A stretch of DNA of 64,000 nucleotides from Corynebacterium sp. BD556 (GTDB lineage Bacteria > Actinomycetota > Actinomycetes > Mycobacteriales > Mycobacteriaceae). Positions 8,369 through 16,291 of the stretch are shown here, piece by piece. A program made the position numbers and the translations under genes. The notes under the pieces are model-generated. The model searched no databases, was not told where the DNA came from, and saw only the letters and a program-made list of their open reading frames with translations. How positions within the stretch are numbered: position 1 is the stretch's first letter; each line of letters starts with the position of its first letter. The stretch covers positions 2,285,780-2,349,779 of the forward strand of contig NZ_CP141643.1 in the NCBI RefSeq assembly GCF_038452275.1, written 5' to 3'.

Positions 8369-9569
8369 CATCATCGATGTGCTCGCTGGCACGCCTGACC
8401 ACCTTGCGCAGCTTCGCTACCGGCGCCCCGAGGCGCGTGAAAACGCCCAACTTAGCTTCCGTGCCCTATTTGAGCCGGAGCGCCCCGGCGAGTTTCCCGT
8501 TGCCTGGCGCTACGCGGTGGCCACCTTCGTTGCCACTATCTCCGGCAGTGCCAGGGCGGGGCAGTTCTACCGCGAGCTGCTCAGCGAAGAAGACGGTGGT
8601 GAGGCGCTGGCGGTTGACGTCGACAAGCTTGCGGCGCGTGGGGTGTCTGCCGGGCCCTACTACGACGGCGGTTTTGTCACCTTCCAGCCGGTTGGCGCGC
8701 TGGACGCGAGGCTGGCTGCGGCCTTTGATTTTGCGCACCTGCTGACCTTCCACCCGAAAGACGCCTCCCCGGCAGCCATCGGGCACTTGCAGGAGGCGGG
8801 GTGGGGCGAAGACGCGATCGTTTCGCTGGCGCAACTGGTCTCTTTCCTTGCCTTCCAGATGCGCGTAGTCCACGGTGTGGCGGTGCTTGCCGGGGCCACA
8901 GGCCACGCCGGGGAGGCTGTGCCCCGCGCTGCAGGTGTCAGGGACCCAGGGTGGCGCCCCGGCCCGCGCACGCTGGTTCCGCAGGTCGTCGCGCCTGCTG
9001 GTTTCGTCGCGCACTCGCTGGGGTGGAAGCCTTGGCTCAAAGACCTGCCCAAAGAAGATTTCACCCCGCGTCACATCGAGGCGCTGATCAAGCCGGAGCG
9101 GATCGGCTCCGAGTACTTCCGCCTGCTCGCCCGCGACCCGGAGGCGCTCAAGGCGCGCACGCTGACGGACCTGGACATCTTCTACAACACCGACGGCGGT
9201 TTGGGTCGTGCCGAGCGTGAGTTGGCCGCGACCGTGGTGTCGCGCTTCAACGGCTGCGAGTATTGCGCCTCGGTGCACCAGGCGCGATCGAAGGAGGAAG
9301 GCGGCGACGCTGAAGCGATCGACCGGCTGTTGGATGAGGGGGTGGCGGCGGATATGGGCTCTGCGGTGTGGTCCGAAATCCGTACTGCCGCAGTGGCGCT
9401 GACTACGACCCCGCCTGCTTTGTCCGCCGGCAACATTGAGCGGCTGCGGGAGGTGGGGCTCGACGAGCTGGCCATCATCGACGTGATCAACGCCGCAGCC
9501 TTTTTTAACTGGGCGAACCGCTTGATGCTCACCTTGGGTGAGCCCGACGTGCCGAAGCGTTTGCGTTAA
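8361..9569 (+). CDS. Two-domain CMD/alkylhydroperoxidase-like protein
   Basis: A 402-aa protein made of two AhpD-like (carboxymuconolactone decarboxylase fold) parts. Residues 1 to about 190 resemble the CMD-domain family named after Avi_7170, and about 235-402 the alkylhydroperoxidase-domain family named after Avi_7169; elsewhere these are often separate neighbouring genes. Only the second half keeps the redox motif, FNGCEYCASVH with Cys299 and Cys302; the first has no CxxC. The start is TTG, preceded by GGAG and overlapping the ATPase gene by 8 bp, so it belongs to the importer operon. A role in peroxide handling or thiol chemistry on the imported compound is inferred. Family names are from memory. 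Confidence 0.8.
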   Translation: MSDIIDVLAGTPDHLAQLRYRRPEARENAQLSFRALFEPERPGEFPVAWRYAVATFVATISGSARAGQFYRELLSEEDGGEALAVDVDKLAARGVSAGPYYDGGFVTFQPVGALDARLAAAFDFAHLLTFHPKDASPAAIGHLQEAGWGEDAIVSLAQLVSFLAFQMRVVHGVAVLAGATGHAGEAVPRAAGVRDPGWRPGPRTLVPQVVAPAGFVAHSLGWKPWLKDLPKEDFTPRHIEALIKPERIGSEYFRLLARDPEALKARTLTDLDIFYNTDGGLGRAERELAATVVSRFNGCEYCASVHQARSKEEGGDAEAIDRLLDEGVAADMGSAVWSEIRTAAVALTTTPPALSAGNIERLREVGLDELAIIDVINAAAFFNWANRLMLTLGEPDVPKRLR

Positions 9570-9570
9570 T

Positions 9571-9576
9571 TATCCT
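9571..9576 (+). promoter_or_regulatory. -10 element of the response-regulator gene
   Basis: TATCCT ends 7 nt before the ATG at 9584, indicating a separate leaderless promoter rather than read-through from the importer operon. Confidence 0.55.
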
Positions 9577-9583
9577 TGGGGGC

Positions 9584-10204
9584 ATGCTTCGGGTATTCCT
9601 TGTTGATGACCATTCTGTTTTCCGCGCCGGGGTGCGCGCTGAGCTAGCTGGCGCGGTGGACATCGTGGGGGAGGCAGGAACTGTCGCGCAGGCCATCGCG
9701 GGCATTAACACCACCCTTCCGGATGTTGTGCTTCTCGACGTCCACATGCCCGACGGGGGCGGCCTCGCCGTGATCAGGGGTGCTGTGCCCGGCCCGCGTT
9801 TTTTGGCGCTTTCTGTCTCGGATGCTGCCGAGGACGTTATTGCCTTGATCCGGGCCGGTGCCCGCGGGTACGTGACGAAAAACATTGGTGGTGCCGAGCT
9901 TGCGGAGGCGGTGCATCAGGTGCATTCCGGTGATGCTTATTTCTCTGCCCGCCTGGCTGGTTTCGTGCTTGACGCTTTCGCCGCTGGTGGGGCAGTGGAG
10001 GACCCAGCCGTCGATTCCTTGACCCGCCGCGAGTTGGAGGTGCTGCGTCTTTTGGCGCGCGGCTATACCTATAAGGAGATCGGTCAGGAGTTGTTCATCT
10101 CGGTCAAGACGGTCGAGACTCATGCGTCGAATATCTTGCGCAAGACGCAAACATCTAACCGTCATCAGCTCACACGCTGGGCGGCGGACCGGGACTTAGA
10201 TTGA
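9584..10204 (+). CDS. LuxR/NarL-family response regulator
   Basis: A 206-aa DNA-binding response regulator. The receiver domain (1-120) has the acidic pair in VFLVDDHSVFRAG and the phosphorylation site LLDVHMPD with Asp52. The C-terminal LuxR helix-turn-helix (about 143-200) reads LTRRELEVLRLLARGYTYKE and FISVKTVETHASNILRKTQ. It is the likely partner of the PspC kinase at 95-1288: kinase and regulator families match and no other partner is in the window. A convergent membrane-protein gene ends 4 bp downstream. Confidence 0.92.
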   Translation: MLRVFLVDDHSVFRAGVRAELAGAVDIVGEAGTVAQAIAGINTTLPDVVLLDVHMPDGGGLAVIRGAVPGPRFLALSVSDAAEDVIALIRAGARGYVTKNIGGAELAEAVHQVHSGDAYFSARLAGFVLDAFAAGGAVEDPAVDSLTRRELEVLRLLARGYTYKEIGQELFISVKTVETHASNILRKTQTSNRHQLTRWAADRDLD

Positions 10205-10208
10205 GTGC

Positions 10209-10631
10209 TCAGGCGTAGGCCAGTCGGCGTGTGCCGTCGACGTGTGGGAATAATAGCCAGGTCAGTGCGGCGACGACGACGAAGGTCGCGCCGACTCCCC
10301 ACAGAGGCCAGGGCGCTACCAGCGGGGAGAGCTTGATTAAAAGCCACCACAGTATGAGAGGCACGATCATGCTTATCGACGGCACCTGCGTCACATTCCG
10401 CTGCTGCGCGTAGGCCTGCAATTCCAGCCGGTAGGGGTGCGCTAGAGTGACGCGCAGCGCGATGGTGGTGGCGGCGATCGCGATGCCGAGTTTGACTATG
10501 AGTGCGGCCCCGGAAACCACCACCGCGACGCTTAGTGCCACCATGACCGAGGCTGTGGCCTGAACCATTGGTGGCGTGGGGATGGGGGTGCGCAGGTTGC
10601 GGATGTCTCTGACGTTTCGGTGGGAGTGCAT
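10209..10631 (-). CDS. Small membrane protein of unknown function
   Basis: A 140-aa protein with about four hydrophobic segments (roughly residues 25-45, 48-65, 87-105 and 108-128) and a short His/Arg-rich N-terminus. I do not recognise a family. Its position, convergent with the response regulator and divergent from imuA, allows a link to envelope stress signalling, but nothing in the sequence proves it. Confidence 0.65.
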   Translation of the reverse strand: MHSHRNVRDIRNLRTPIPTPPMVQATASVMVALSVAVVVSGAALIVKLGIAIAATTIALRVTLAHPYRLELQAYAQQRNVTQVPSISMIVPLILWWLLIKLSPLVAPWPLWGVGATFVVVAALTWLLFPHVDGTRRLAYA

Positions 10632-10681
10632 GGCGTCAGCGTACCGTGCGTGGTTAGGTGGGCCACCGGAGAGGCAGTGCG

Positions 10682-10697
10682 GGGAAAATTTGTTCGA
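10682..10697. promoter_or_regulatory. LexA-like box before imuA
   Basis: GGGAAAATTTGTTCGA matches the corynebacterial SOS box TCGAAMANNTGTTCGA at 14 of 16 positions; the mismatches are the first two bases. It lies 32 bp upstream of the -10 at 10730-10735. Confidence 0.6.
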
Positions 10698-10729
10698 CCT
10701 TTACTGTTGCCCGGGCCGGACCGGGGGTG

Positions 10730-10735
10730 CATACT
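10730..10735 (+). promoter_or_regulatory. -10 element of imuA
   Basis: CATACT ends 7 nt before the GTG at 10743, which supports that start and a leaderless transcript. Confidence 0.5.
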
Positions 10736-10742
10736 AAACGAC

Positions 10743-11447
10743 GTGAGTGGAACACCTATTCGAGATGCTGGGGTCGCGCTGGAACACCCCAGCCGTGCCG
10801 AGCAGATCGCTGAGCTGCGCTCCCGCATGTCCGCGCTCGGCGGCAAGCTACCACGGCCTGCCGTCGAGGAGGCCGACGTGGTGCAACTTGACGGTGATCT
10901 TCGGACTCTCTTTCCAAGCGGAGGTGTGCCGCGCCGGGCTGTGAGCCACCTCAGCGACACTGCCGCACTGGCGGTAGAAATGATCGAACAAATCACCGCT
11001 GGCGGTGGGTTCGTCGGCGTGGTGGGGTGGCCGGAGCTGTCCTATGCGGGAATCACCCCGGAGCACCTGGAGCACGTGGTGGCGGTACCGGATCCGGGCA
11101 TTGACGCGCTGAGTGTGGCCGGGGTGCTCGCCGAAGGCCTCGACCTGGTGGTGTTACGCACTGCACATAGCTTGGAGTTGTCGCCGGTGCGGGCACGGCC
11201 GGTGCTGGCGAAGTTGCGCAAGGGCAATGCGGCGCTGCTCAGCGTCGGCACGCGTGTGCCCTCGGCCGCACTCGAGATCACCGCAGAGGTCACGGGCATC
11301 CACGGAATCGGCAGGGGCACGGGCCGCATCCGCGGCATCGACTTGAAGGTGCGCGTGGCGGCGAAAGGTGCGCGACCGGCCTCGCGGGTGATCACGTTGG
11401 GCGCAGGCCCGGACACACCGCGCCCGGCGTTGCGGGTGGTGGGTTAG
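10743..11447 (+). CDS. imuA: ImuA-like mutasome protein
   Basis: A 234-aa RecA/SulA-related protein directly upstream of imuB. ImuA proteins bridge the damage-tolerance polymerase complex of ImuB and DnaE2. The RecA-like core is degenerate: where RecA has its phosphate loop this protein reads GGFVGVVGWPELSYAG, without the conserved GKT. The GTG start is chosen because it follows a -10 at the leaderless distance and a LexA-like box; the frame is open 41 codons further but without signals. The imuB start follows one base after the stop. Confidence 0.8.
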   Translation: MSGTPIRDAGVALEHPSRAEQIAELRSRMSALGGKLPRPAVEEADVVQLDGDLRTLFPSGGVPRRAVSHLSDTAALAVEMIEQITAGGGFVGVVGWPELSYAGITPEHLEHVVAVPDPGIDALSVAGVLAEGLDLVVLRTAHSLELSPVRARPVLAKLRKGNAALLSVGTRVPSAALEITAEVTGIHGIGRGTGRIRGIDLKVRVAAKGARPASRVITLGAGPDTPRPALRVVG

Positions 11448-11448
11448 T

Positions 11449-12999
11449 GTGCGCGTCGCCGCGATCTGGTTTCCGGACTGGCCTGTGCAGGCGGCGCGCC
11501 TAGATGCGGACGACGAACTTATTGAGCCCATCGCCGTCGCCTCCCAGCGCCGCATCAAAGCGTGCTCGCACGTGGCGCGCACGCACGGTGTGCGCCGCGG
11601 GATGCAACTGCGACACGCCCAGGCGCTCGTGCCCACACTGACCGTGGTGGAGGACAACCCGGACCGTGACGGCAGAATGTTCGCCGCCCTCGCCGCTAGC
11701 TTCGACGAGGTCGCCGCTTCCGTAGAGGTGCTGCGCCCCGGGCTTGTCGTGGTGGATGTGGCTGCCGCCGGTGCCTTCCACGGCGGGGAGGACACGGCGA
11801 CGGAGATGCTTATTGACGCCGCCTCGCGCCGCGGCATCGACGCTGTCGCCGGTGTGGCCGATGAGATGGCCACCGCGATCATCGCCACTCGCTTTTCCGC
11901 CGTGGTGGCCCCCGGCGGCTCCGCTAAGTTCCTCACCGACCTCCCGCTTCGCACCTTGCTTGCGGAAATCGCCTTGGGCGCGGACCCACGCACGGTCACG
12001 GAACTTGGCCAGCTCGGCATCGCCACCCTGGGGGATATGGCTGCGGTGCCTTCGAATGCTATGTCCACCCGCTTCGGCACCGCCGGGATGCACCTGCACC
12101 GCATCGCCCGCGCTGCACCCGATCGCCGCGTCGCCCCTGAGCTGCCGGTGCGTGACCTGGCGGTGTCCGTGACCCCGGAAGATCCCATCGAGCGGGTCGA
12201 CGCCGCCGCCTTTGCTGCCCGCACGCTCGCTGCAGCCCTGCATGAGCAGCTCAAGGAGGCAGGCCAGAACTGCCTGCGCCTGAAAATCATCGCCGAGCTT
12301 GCCGACACCACCCGAGTCGAACGTATTTGGCGCACCCGCGAAGCCTTGACCGAGGCCGCCACCGCGGACCGTGTGCGCTGGCAGCTCGACGGTTGGCTCA
12401 CTAACGGCGGCGCAGGAGCGATCACTTCGCTTTTCCTTGAGCCTCTCGAGCTGGCCACCCCGCAGGAGGTCGGCGAGCTGTGGACGGACGGCTCCAGCAC
12501 CGATGAGGCGCGCCGGGTGGTACAGCGTGTGCAGTCGCAGCTCGGCATCGACGCGGTGCTTCAACCCCGCAACATCGGGGGCCGAGGTGTTGCCGAGCGC
12601 GTTCAGATGCTGCCTTTTGGGGAGCGGCCCGCACCGGTGGACACTGCCGGCGCACGCTGGCCTGGCGCCATTCCCGCGCCGTTGCCGGCGCGGCTCGGGG
12701 GAGGTATTGGGCATCCGGCGTCTGCGGTCACACTCATCGACGCAAACGCCGCCCGCGTTTGCGTGACCGCCGAGGCACTGCTGACATCCGCGCCTTTCGC
12801 CATGGCCTGGGGCAAAAACCGTTACCTGGTTTCGGCCTGGGCGGGCCCGTGGCCGGTCGACGAGGGATGGTGGGGGGCGCAGCCGAACCGGGTGGCACGC
12901 CTGCAGGTCGTGGGAACGCGAGAGAAAGATGACCGCCTCTACGCGTGGTTGCTTGCCTGGACACAGGGAAGGTGGCGTGTTGAGGCGGTCTACAGCTAG
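11449..12999 (+). CDS. imuB: ImuB, catalytically degenerate Y-family polymerase
   Basis: A 516-aa Y-family DNA polymerase homologue. The usual catalytic carboxylates are missing: the N-terminal VDMD motif of active DinB enzymes is replaced by IWFPDW, and the SxDE motif by the region RPGLVVVDVAA. This is the normal state of ImuB, which acts as a scaffold linking ImuA, the sliding clamp and DnaE2 rather than as a polymerase. Start GTG at 11449, two bases after the imuA stop. In many actinobacteria imuA, imuB and dnaE2 are close; here dnaE2 is 5.6 kb downstream. Confidence 0.88.
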   Translation: MRVAAIWFPDWPVQAARLDADDELIEPIAVASQRRIKACSHVARTHGVRRGMQLRHAQALVPTLTVVEDNPDRDGRMFAALAASFDEVAASVEVLRPGLVVVDVAAAGAFHGGEDTATEMLIDAASRRGIDAVAGVADEMATAIIATRFSAVVAPGGSAKFLTDLPLRTLLAEIALGADPRTVTELGQLGIATLGDMAAVPSNAMSTRFGTAGMHLHRIARAAPDRRVAPELPVRDLAVSVTPEDPIERVDAAAFAARTLAAALHEQLKEAGQNCLRLKIIAELADTTRVERIWRTREALTEAATADRVRWQLDGWLTNGGAGAITSLFLEPLELATPQEVGELWTDGSSTDEARRVVQRVQSQLGIDAVLQPRNIGGRGVAERVQMLPFGERPAPVDTAGARWPGAIPAPLPARLGGGIGHPASAVTLIDANAARVCVTAEALLTSAPFAMAWGKNRYLVSAWAGPWPVDEGWWGAQPNRVARLQVVGTREKDDRLYAWLLAWTQGRWRVEAVYS

Positions 13000-13601
13000 G
13001 ACTTCAGAATGTCGACGACGAGTCGCTTCGGGTTTTCCAGCACCTGCACGGAGTAAGGTTTTGCGGCGCGCAGACCCACGACCACCTGGGTGCGGCCGCC
13101 GAAGGTTCCGGCGTTGACCACGTCGAGGATGTTGGCGGAGCTATCTGCCAGGTTCACCGTCGCAGCCTCACGGCCGGCTTCGAAGAAAGGCACTGTGCCG
13201 TCGACGTTGATGTTTAGGTAGGCCGAGCCGTTGACCTTCAGGGGTGTGCCCGACGTTTCCTGCTTCGGGACGGAGACGTAGGTGATGTACCAACCGGGGC
13301 TTCCTTCACCTTCGAGGTCGACGACGACACGGTCGAAGCGTTTGTGGCTTCCCACGCGCACCCCGGTGGCCACCAGTTCGGCGGGTTCTTCGGGGCGCTG
13401 GGTTTTCGGGGAGGAGTCGGGGGTGCCCAGGGGGTCTTCGAGCTGACCTGGTGGTGTGTCGGAGGGATCCGGCAAAAACGCCATCTGATGGGAGGTCTTG
13501 GGGTCGTGCGCAGTTTCGGTGAGGTGGGCGCAGCCGCCGAGCAGGAGAGTTGCGGTCGTCGCGCACGCGATGAGCGACCGTATGTCTGCCTTCCACCTCA
13601 T
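12996..13601 (-). CDS. AMIN-like domain lipoprotein
   Basis: A 201-aa probable lipoprotein. The signal sequence ends in LLLGGCAH with the lipidated Cys24, followed by a Pro/Ser/Thr-rich linker (to about residue 70). The C-terminal part (VRVGSHKRFDRVVVDLEGE, then YSVQVLENPKRLVVDIL) looks like the AMIN-type beta domain of actinobacterial cell-wall lipoproteins. The ATG at 13601 was chosen because TACCGT lies 7 nt upstream; a TTG six codons earlier is possible. The gene overlaps imuB by 4 bp at the convergent ends. Confidence 0.75.
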   Translation of the reverse strand: MRWKADIRSLIACATTATLLLGGCAHLTETAHDPKTSHQMAFLPDPSDTPPGQLEDPLGTPDSSPKTQRPEEPAELVATGVRVGSHKRFDRVVVDLEGEGSPGWYITYVSVPKQETSGTPLKVNGSAYLNINVDGTVPFFEAGREAATVNLADSSANILDVVNAGTFGGRTQVVVGLRAAKPYSVQVLENPKRLVVDILKS

Positions 13602-13662
13602 GGAGCCCACGGTACTCAAAAACCCGGGGAGCGGGAAAATTGGGATCAGTTGCCCCCGCCTG

Positions 13663-13678
13663 ATTAGGAGAACCTAAT
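13663..13678. promoter_or_regulatory. Palindromic operator candidate
   Basis: ATTAGG-AGAA-CCTAAT, two 6-bp arms with a 4-bp spacer, covers the -35 region of the sucrase/ferredoxin-like gene (its -10 is at 13684-13689). The half sites resemble the ends of DtxR boxes, but the spacing is 4 instead of 9, so the regulator is unknown. Confidence 0.4.
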
Positions 13679-13683
13679 TTCAC

Positions 13684-13689
13684 TAGAGT
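13684..13689 (+). promoter_or_regulatory. -10 element of the sucrase/ferredoxin-like gene
   Basis: TAGAGT ends 7 nt before the ATG at 13697 and supports that start over the GTG at 13688. Confidence 0.5.
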
Positions 13690-13696
13690 GAGGGGT

Positions 13697-14599
13697 ATGA
13701 ACGTCAAGCCTGACCCTTTTTGCTCGGACGTCGAAGTTGAACCTTTGCCGGGAACAGCGAAGCGAGGCAATGTCTACGTCCTCTTTGAGTGGCCAGGCGC
13801 ATGGAGCCGCGACGTGTTAGACGGTGGCACTTTTGGCCCGGAACTCAGTAAGAAACTTAAGGCCCACATGGCTAAATGGGATGCCTCGTTGCTATTGATC
13901 CGCCATCCCACCCGTGAGGGCCGCTCTATCAGCGACCACCACCTCTACATTGTTTTCACCGACATCGGGCTTACCGAGGTCAAACACGTCGACGCCCCTG
14001 AGGAGCTGCTCGACCTTGACTTGGGTGGGCCGGGCAGAAACAACGCGATGGCGCGGATGGCCCCGCTGCTTCTGGTGTGTACTCACGCTAAGCGGGACCG
14101 CTGCTGCGCGGTCAAGGGGCGCCCGCTGGTGACCGAGCTTGAAAGCCGCTACCCGTTTCGTGCTGGCGGTGACGTTGTATGGGAGACTTCCCACATTAAA
14201 GGCCATCGCTTCGCCGCCACCCTTATGCTCATGCCGTGGGGTTATAGCTTCGGCCGGATGAATCTGGAGGCCACGGAGGCGATGCTTGGAGACGCGATGA
14301 GGGGCACCTTCTTCGTGCCCGGCAACCGCGGCCGAGGTATCTACGGCCCGCTCGGTCAAACCGCCGAGATTGCGGTCGCCACCCACTTGGCCGAAAAGGG
14401 CGTGCGGGTGGAGTACGGTCAGCTCCGGGTGGTTGAGGAAGACGCCACGGGCCGCGTCATGGTGAAAGATTCTCACACGGATGAGCTCTACCGGGTGGAG
14501 CTAAGCAAGCAGAAGGCCTTCGGCATCATGTCCTCGTGTGGAGCAGAACCGAAGGCTGGGCAGTATTGGGTGGCTGACTGTGTGATTAGCGGCGCATGA
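13697..14599 (+). CDS. Sucrase/ferredoxin-like family protein
   Basis: A 300-aa protein of the sucraseferredoxin-like family, which has a thioredoxin-like fold and is thought to bind a [2Fe-2S] cluster. Supporting motifs are CTHAKRDRCCAVKGRPL (Cys ligands) and TSHIKGHRFAATLMLMP with conserved His residues. The biochemical role is not established. The gene is monocistronic with its own promoter and a palindrome in the -35 region; it overlaps convergent metI by 14 bp. Confidence 0.8.
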   Translation: MNVKPDPFCSDVEVEPLPGTAKRGNVYVLFEWPGAWSRDVLDGGTFGPELSKKLKAHMAKWDASLLLIRHPTREGRSISDHHLYIVFTDIGLTEVKHVDAPEELLDLDLGGPGRNNAMARMAPLLLVCTHAKRDRCCAVKGRPLVTELESRYPFRAGGDVVWETSHIKGHRFAATLMLMPWGYSFGRMNLEATEAMLGDAMRGTFFVPGNRGRGIYGPLGQTAEIAVATHLAEKGVRVEYGQLRVVEEDATGRVMVKDSHTDELYRVELSKQKAFGIMSSCGAEPKAGQYWVADCVISGA

Positions 14600-15266
14600 C
14601 CTTCTTCGACAGCCAGTTGCCCAGAAACTGGGCGAGCTGGACGATTACCACAATGACGATCACTGCGGCGAAGGTCACCGACGGTTGGAATTGCCGGTAG
14701 CCGTAGACGATGGCGAAGTCACCGATACCGCCGCCGCCGATGTAGCCAGCCATCGCCGACATGTCGATCACAGCGATGAAGATGAAAGTGTAGCCCAAAA
14801 TCAAAGGACCAAGTGCCTCTGGCAGGATCACCGTGCGGATGATGCGCCACGGTCCTGCACCCATGGAGCGGGCCGCCTCAATGACACCTGGGTCAATGGC
14901 GACCAGGTTTTGTTCGACGATGCGGGCAACCGTGAAAGTTGCGGCTACACACATGACGAAGGTGGCGGCCTCTCGGCCAATGGTGGTGCCCACCACTTGC
15001 AGGGTGACGGGGTAGAGCATCGCAATCATGATGATGAACGGGATTGGCCGAAAGAAGTTCACCAAAACATTGATGGTCCAGTACAACGGCGCGCTTTTCA
15101 AAATGCCGCTCGGGCGGGTGGTGTAGAGCAGCACGCCCAACACCAACCCGAAGAAGCCACCCACAATCATGGTGATGCCCACCATCATCAAGGTATCGCC
15201 GATGGCTTCCAGGAAGGTCGGCCCCAGACGCTCCCAGTTTGCTTGAGTGAGGATTGTTTCGTTCAT
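14586..15266 (-). CDS. metI: Methionine ABC transporter permease MetI
   Basis: A 226-aa permease with about five membrane helices and the conserved loop VIEAARSMGAGPWRIIRTVI that contacts the ATPase. With MetN and the MetQ lipoproteins encoded upstream it forms a methionine uptake ABC system. Its start overlaps the metN stop (ATGA), so it is the last gene of a metQ-metQ-metN-metI operon. Confidence 0.92.
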   Translation of the reverse strand: MNETILTQANWERLGPTFLEAIGDTLMMVGITMIVGGFFGLVLGVLLYTTRPSGILKSAPLYWTINVLVNFFRPIPFIIMIAMLYPVTLQVVGTTIGREAATFVMCVAATFTVARIVEQNLVAIDPGVIEAARSMGAGPWRIIRTVILPEALGPLILGYTFIFIAVIDMSAMAGYIGGGGIGDFAIVYGYRQFQPSVTFAAVIVIVVIVQLAQFLGNWLSKKVMRR

Positions 15267-16291
15267 CGCGTGATCTCCTCAATCTCGGTGGTCTTTTGCA
15301 AGTCGCGGAGGAACTCATTGATGGCGTCGTCGTCGCCGTTGAGACGCACGGTCATTTTGCCGAAGGAGCGGTCCTGCAGCGTGGTGATGCCTGCGTGCAC
15401 TGGGTGGACGCTCACGCCCTTTTCACGCAGCCGGGAAGTTGCGCCGAAAAAGCCGGAGTCCTCAGTTAAATCGACGGTAAACAGGCGGCCCGGGTGGACA
15501 CGTAGCTCCGCAATTTCCACCGCGTCCGGAGTGTTGCGCAAGCTGGTGGCCACAAATCGCTGCGTCACGTGCTGGCGTGGGTTGGAAAACACCTCGTAGG
15601 TGGAGCCGTACTCGACGACCTTTCCTGCCTCCATCACGGCGACCTTATCGGCAATCGAGCGAATCACTTCCATTTCATGGGTGATGACCACGATGGTTAC
15701 GCCAAGTTCCTGGTTTGCCCGCCGCAAAACCTCCAGAACTTCCTGGGTGGTTTCCGGGTCGAGGGCGGAGGTGGCTTCGTCGGCAAGCAACAGCGAAGGG
15801 TTGGTGGCCAGCGCGCGAGCGATGCCCACGCGCTGCTTCTGCCCGCCGGAGAGCTGCTCCGGATAGCTTTTGCCGCGCTCGCTTAAGCCCACGAAGTCGA
15901 GCAGCTCCGCGACGCGGGTGTGGCGCTGCGCTTTGCTCATGCCCGCCAATTCCAGCGGGTAGGCGATGTTGCCGGCTGCGGTGCGCGACGACAAAAGGTT
16001 GAACTGCTGGAAAATCATGCCGACGTTGCGGCGGATGGAGCGCAGCTTCTTCTCGCTCATGCCGACGATATCGGTGCCGTCGAGAAGCAACTGGCCGCCG
16101 GTGGGCATGTCGAGGCCGTTGATGAGCCTAACGAGCGTCGATTTGCCGGCGCCCGAGTATCCGATGACGCCGAGGATTTCTCCTGGCTCGACGGTGAGAG
16201 TAACTCCGTCGACTGCCGCAACTTCACGGCCGCCGGTGGAAAAGACCTTGGAAACGTCCCGGAATTCAACCCGGGTGCCTGCACGAACCAC
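15263..16291 (-). CDS. metN: Methionine ABC transporter ATPase MetN
   Basis: A 342-aa ATPase with Walker A IGYSGAGKSTLVRL, signature LSGGQKQRVGIARAL and Walker B LLLADEATSALDPE. Residues from about 265 form the C-terminal NIL domain, which in MetN binds methionine and inhibits transport when the cell is replete. The GTG start overlaps the metQ stop by one base. Confidence 0.93.
   Translation of the reverse strand: MVRAGTRVEFRDVSKVFSTGGREVAAVDGVTLTVEPGEILGVIGYSGAGKSTLVRLINGLDMPTGGQLLLDGTDIVGMSEKKLRSIRRNVGMIFQQFNLLSSRTAAGNIAYPLELAGMSKAQRHTRVAELLDFVGLSERGKSYPEQLSGGQKQRVGIARALATNPSLLLADEATSALDPETTQEVLEVLRRANQELGVTIVVITHEMEVIRSIADKVAVMEAGKVVEYGSTYEVFSNPRQHVTQRFVATSLRNTPDAVEIAELRVHPGRLFTVDLTEDSGFFGATSRLREKGVSVHPVHAGITTLQDRSFGKMTVRLNGDDDAINEFLRDLQKTTEIEEITR

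Noticed and set aside
11449..12999. Annotation as an active DNA polymerase IV (DinB)
   Set aside because: The catalytic acidic motifs are absent and imuA is adjacent, so ImuB is the better call.
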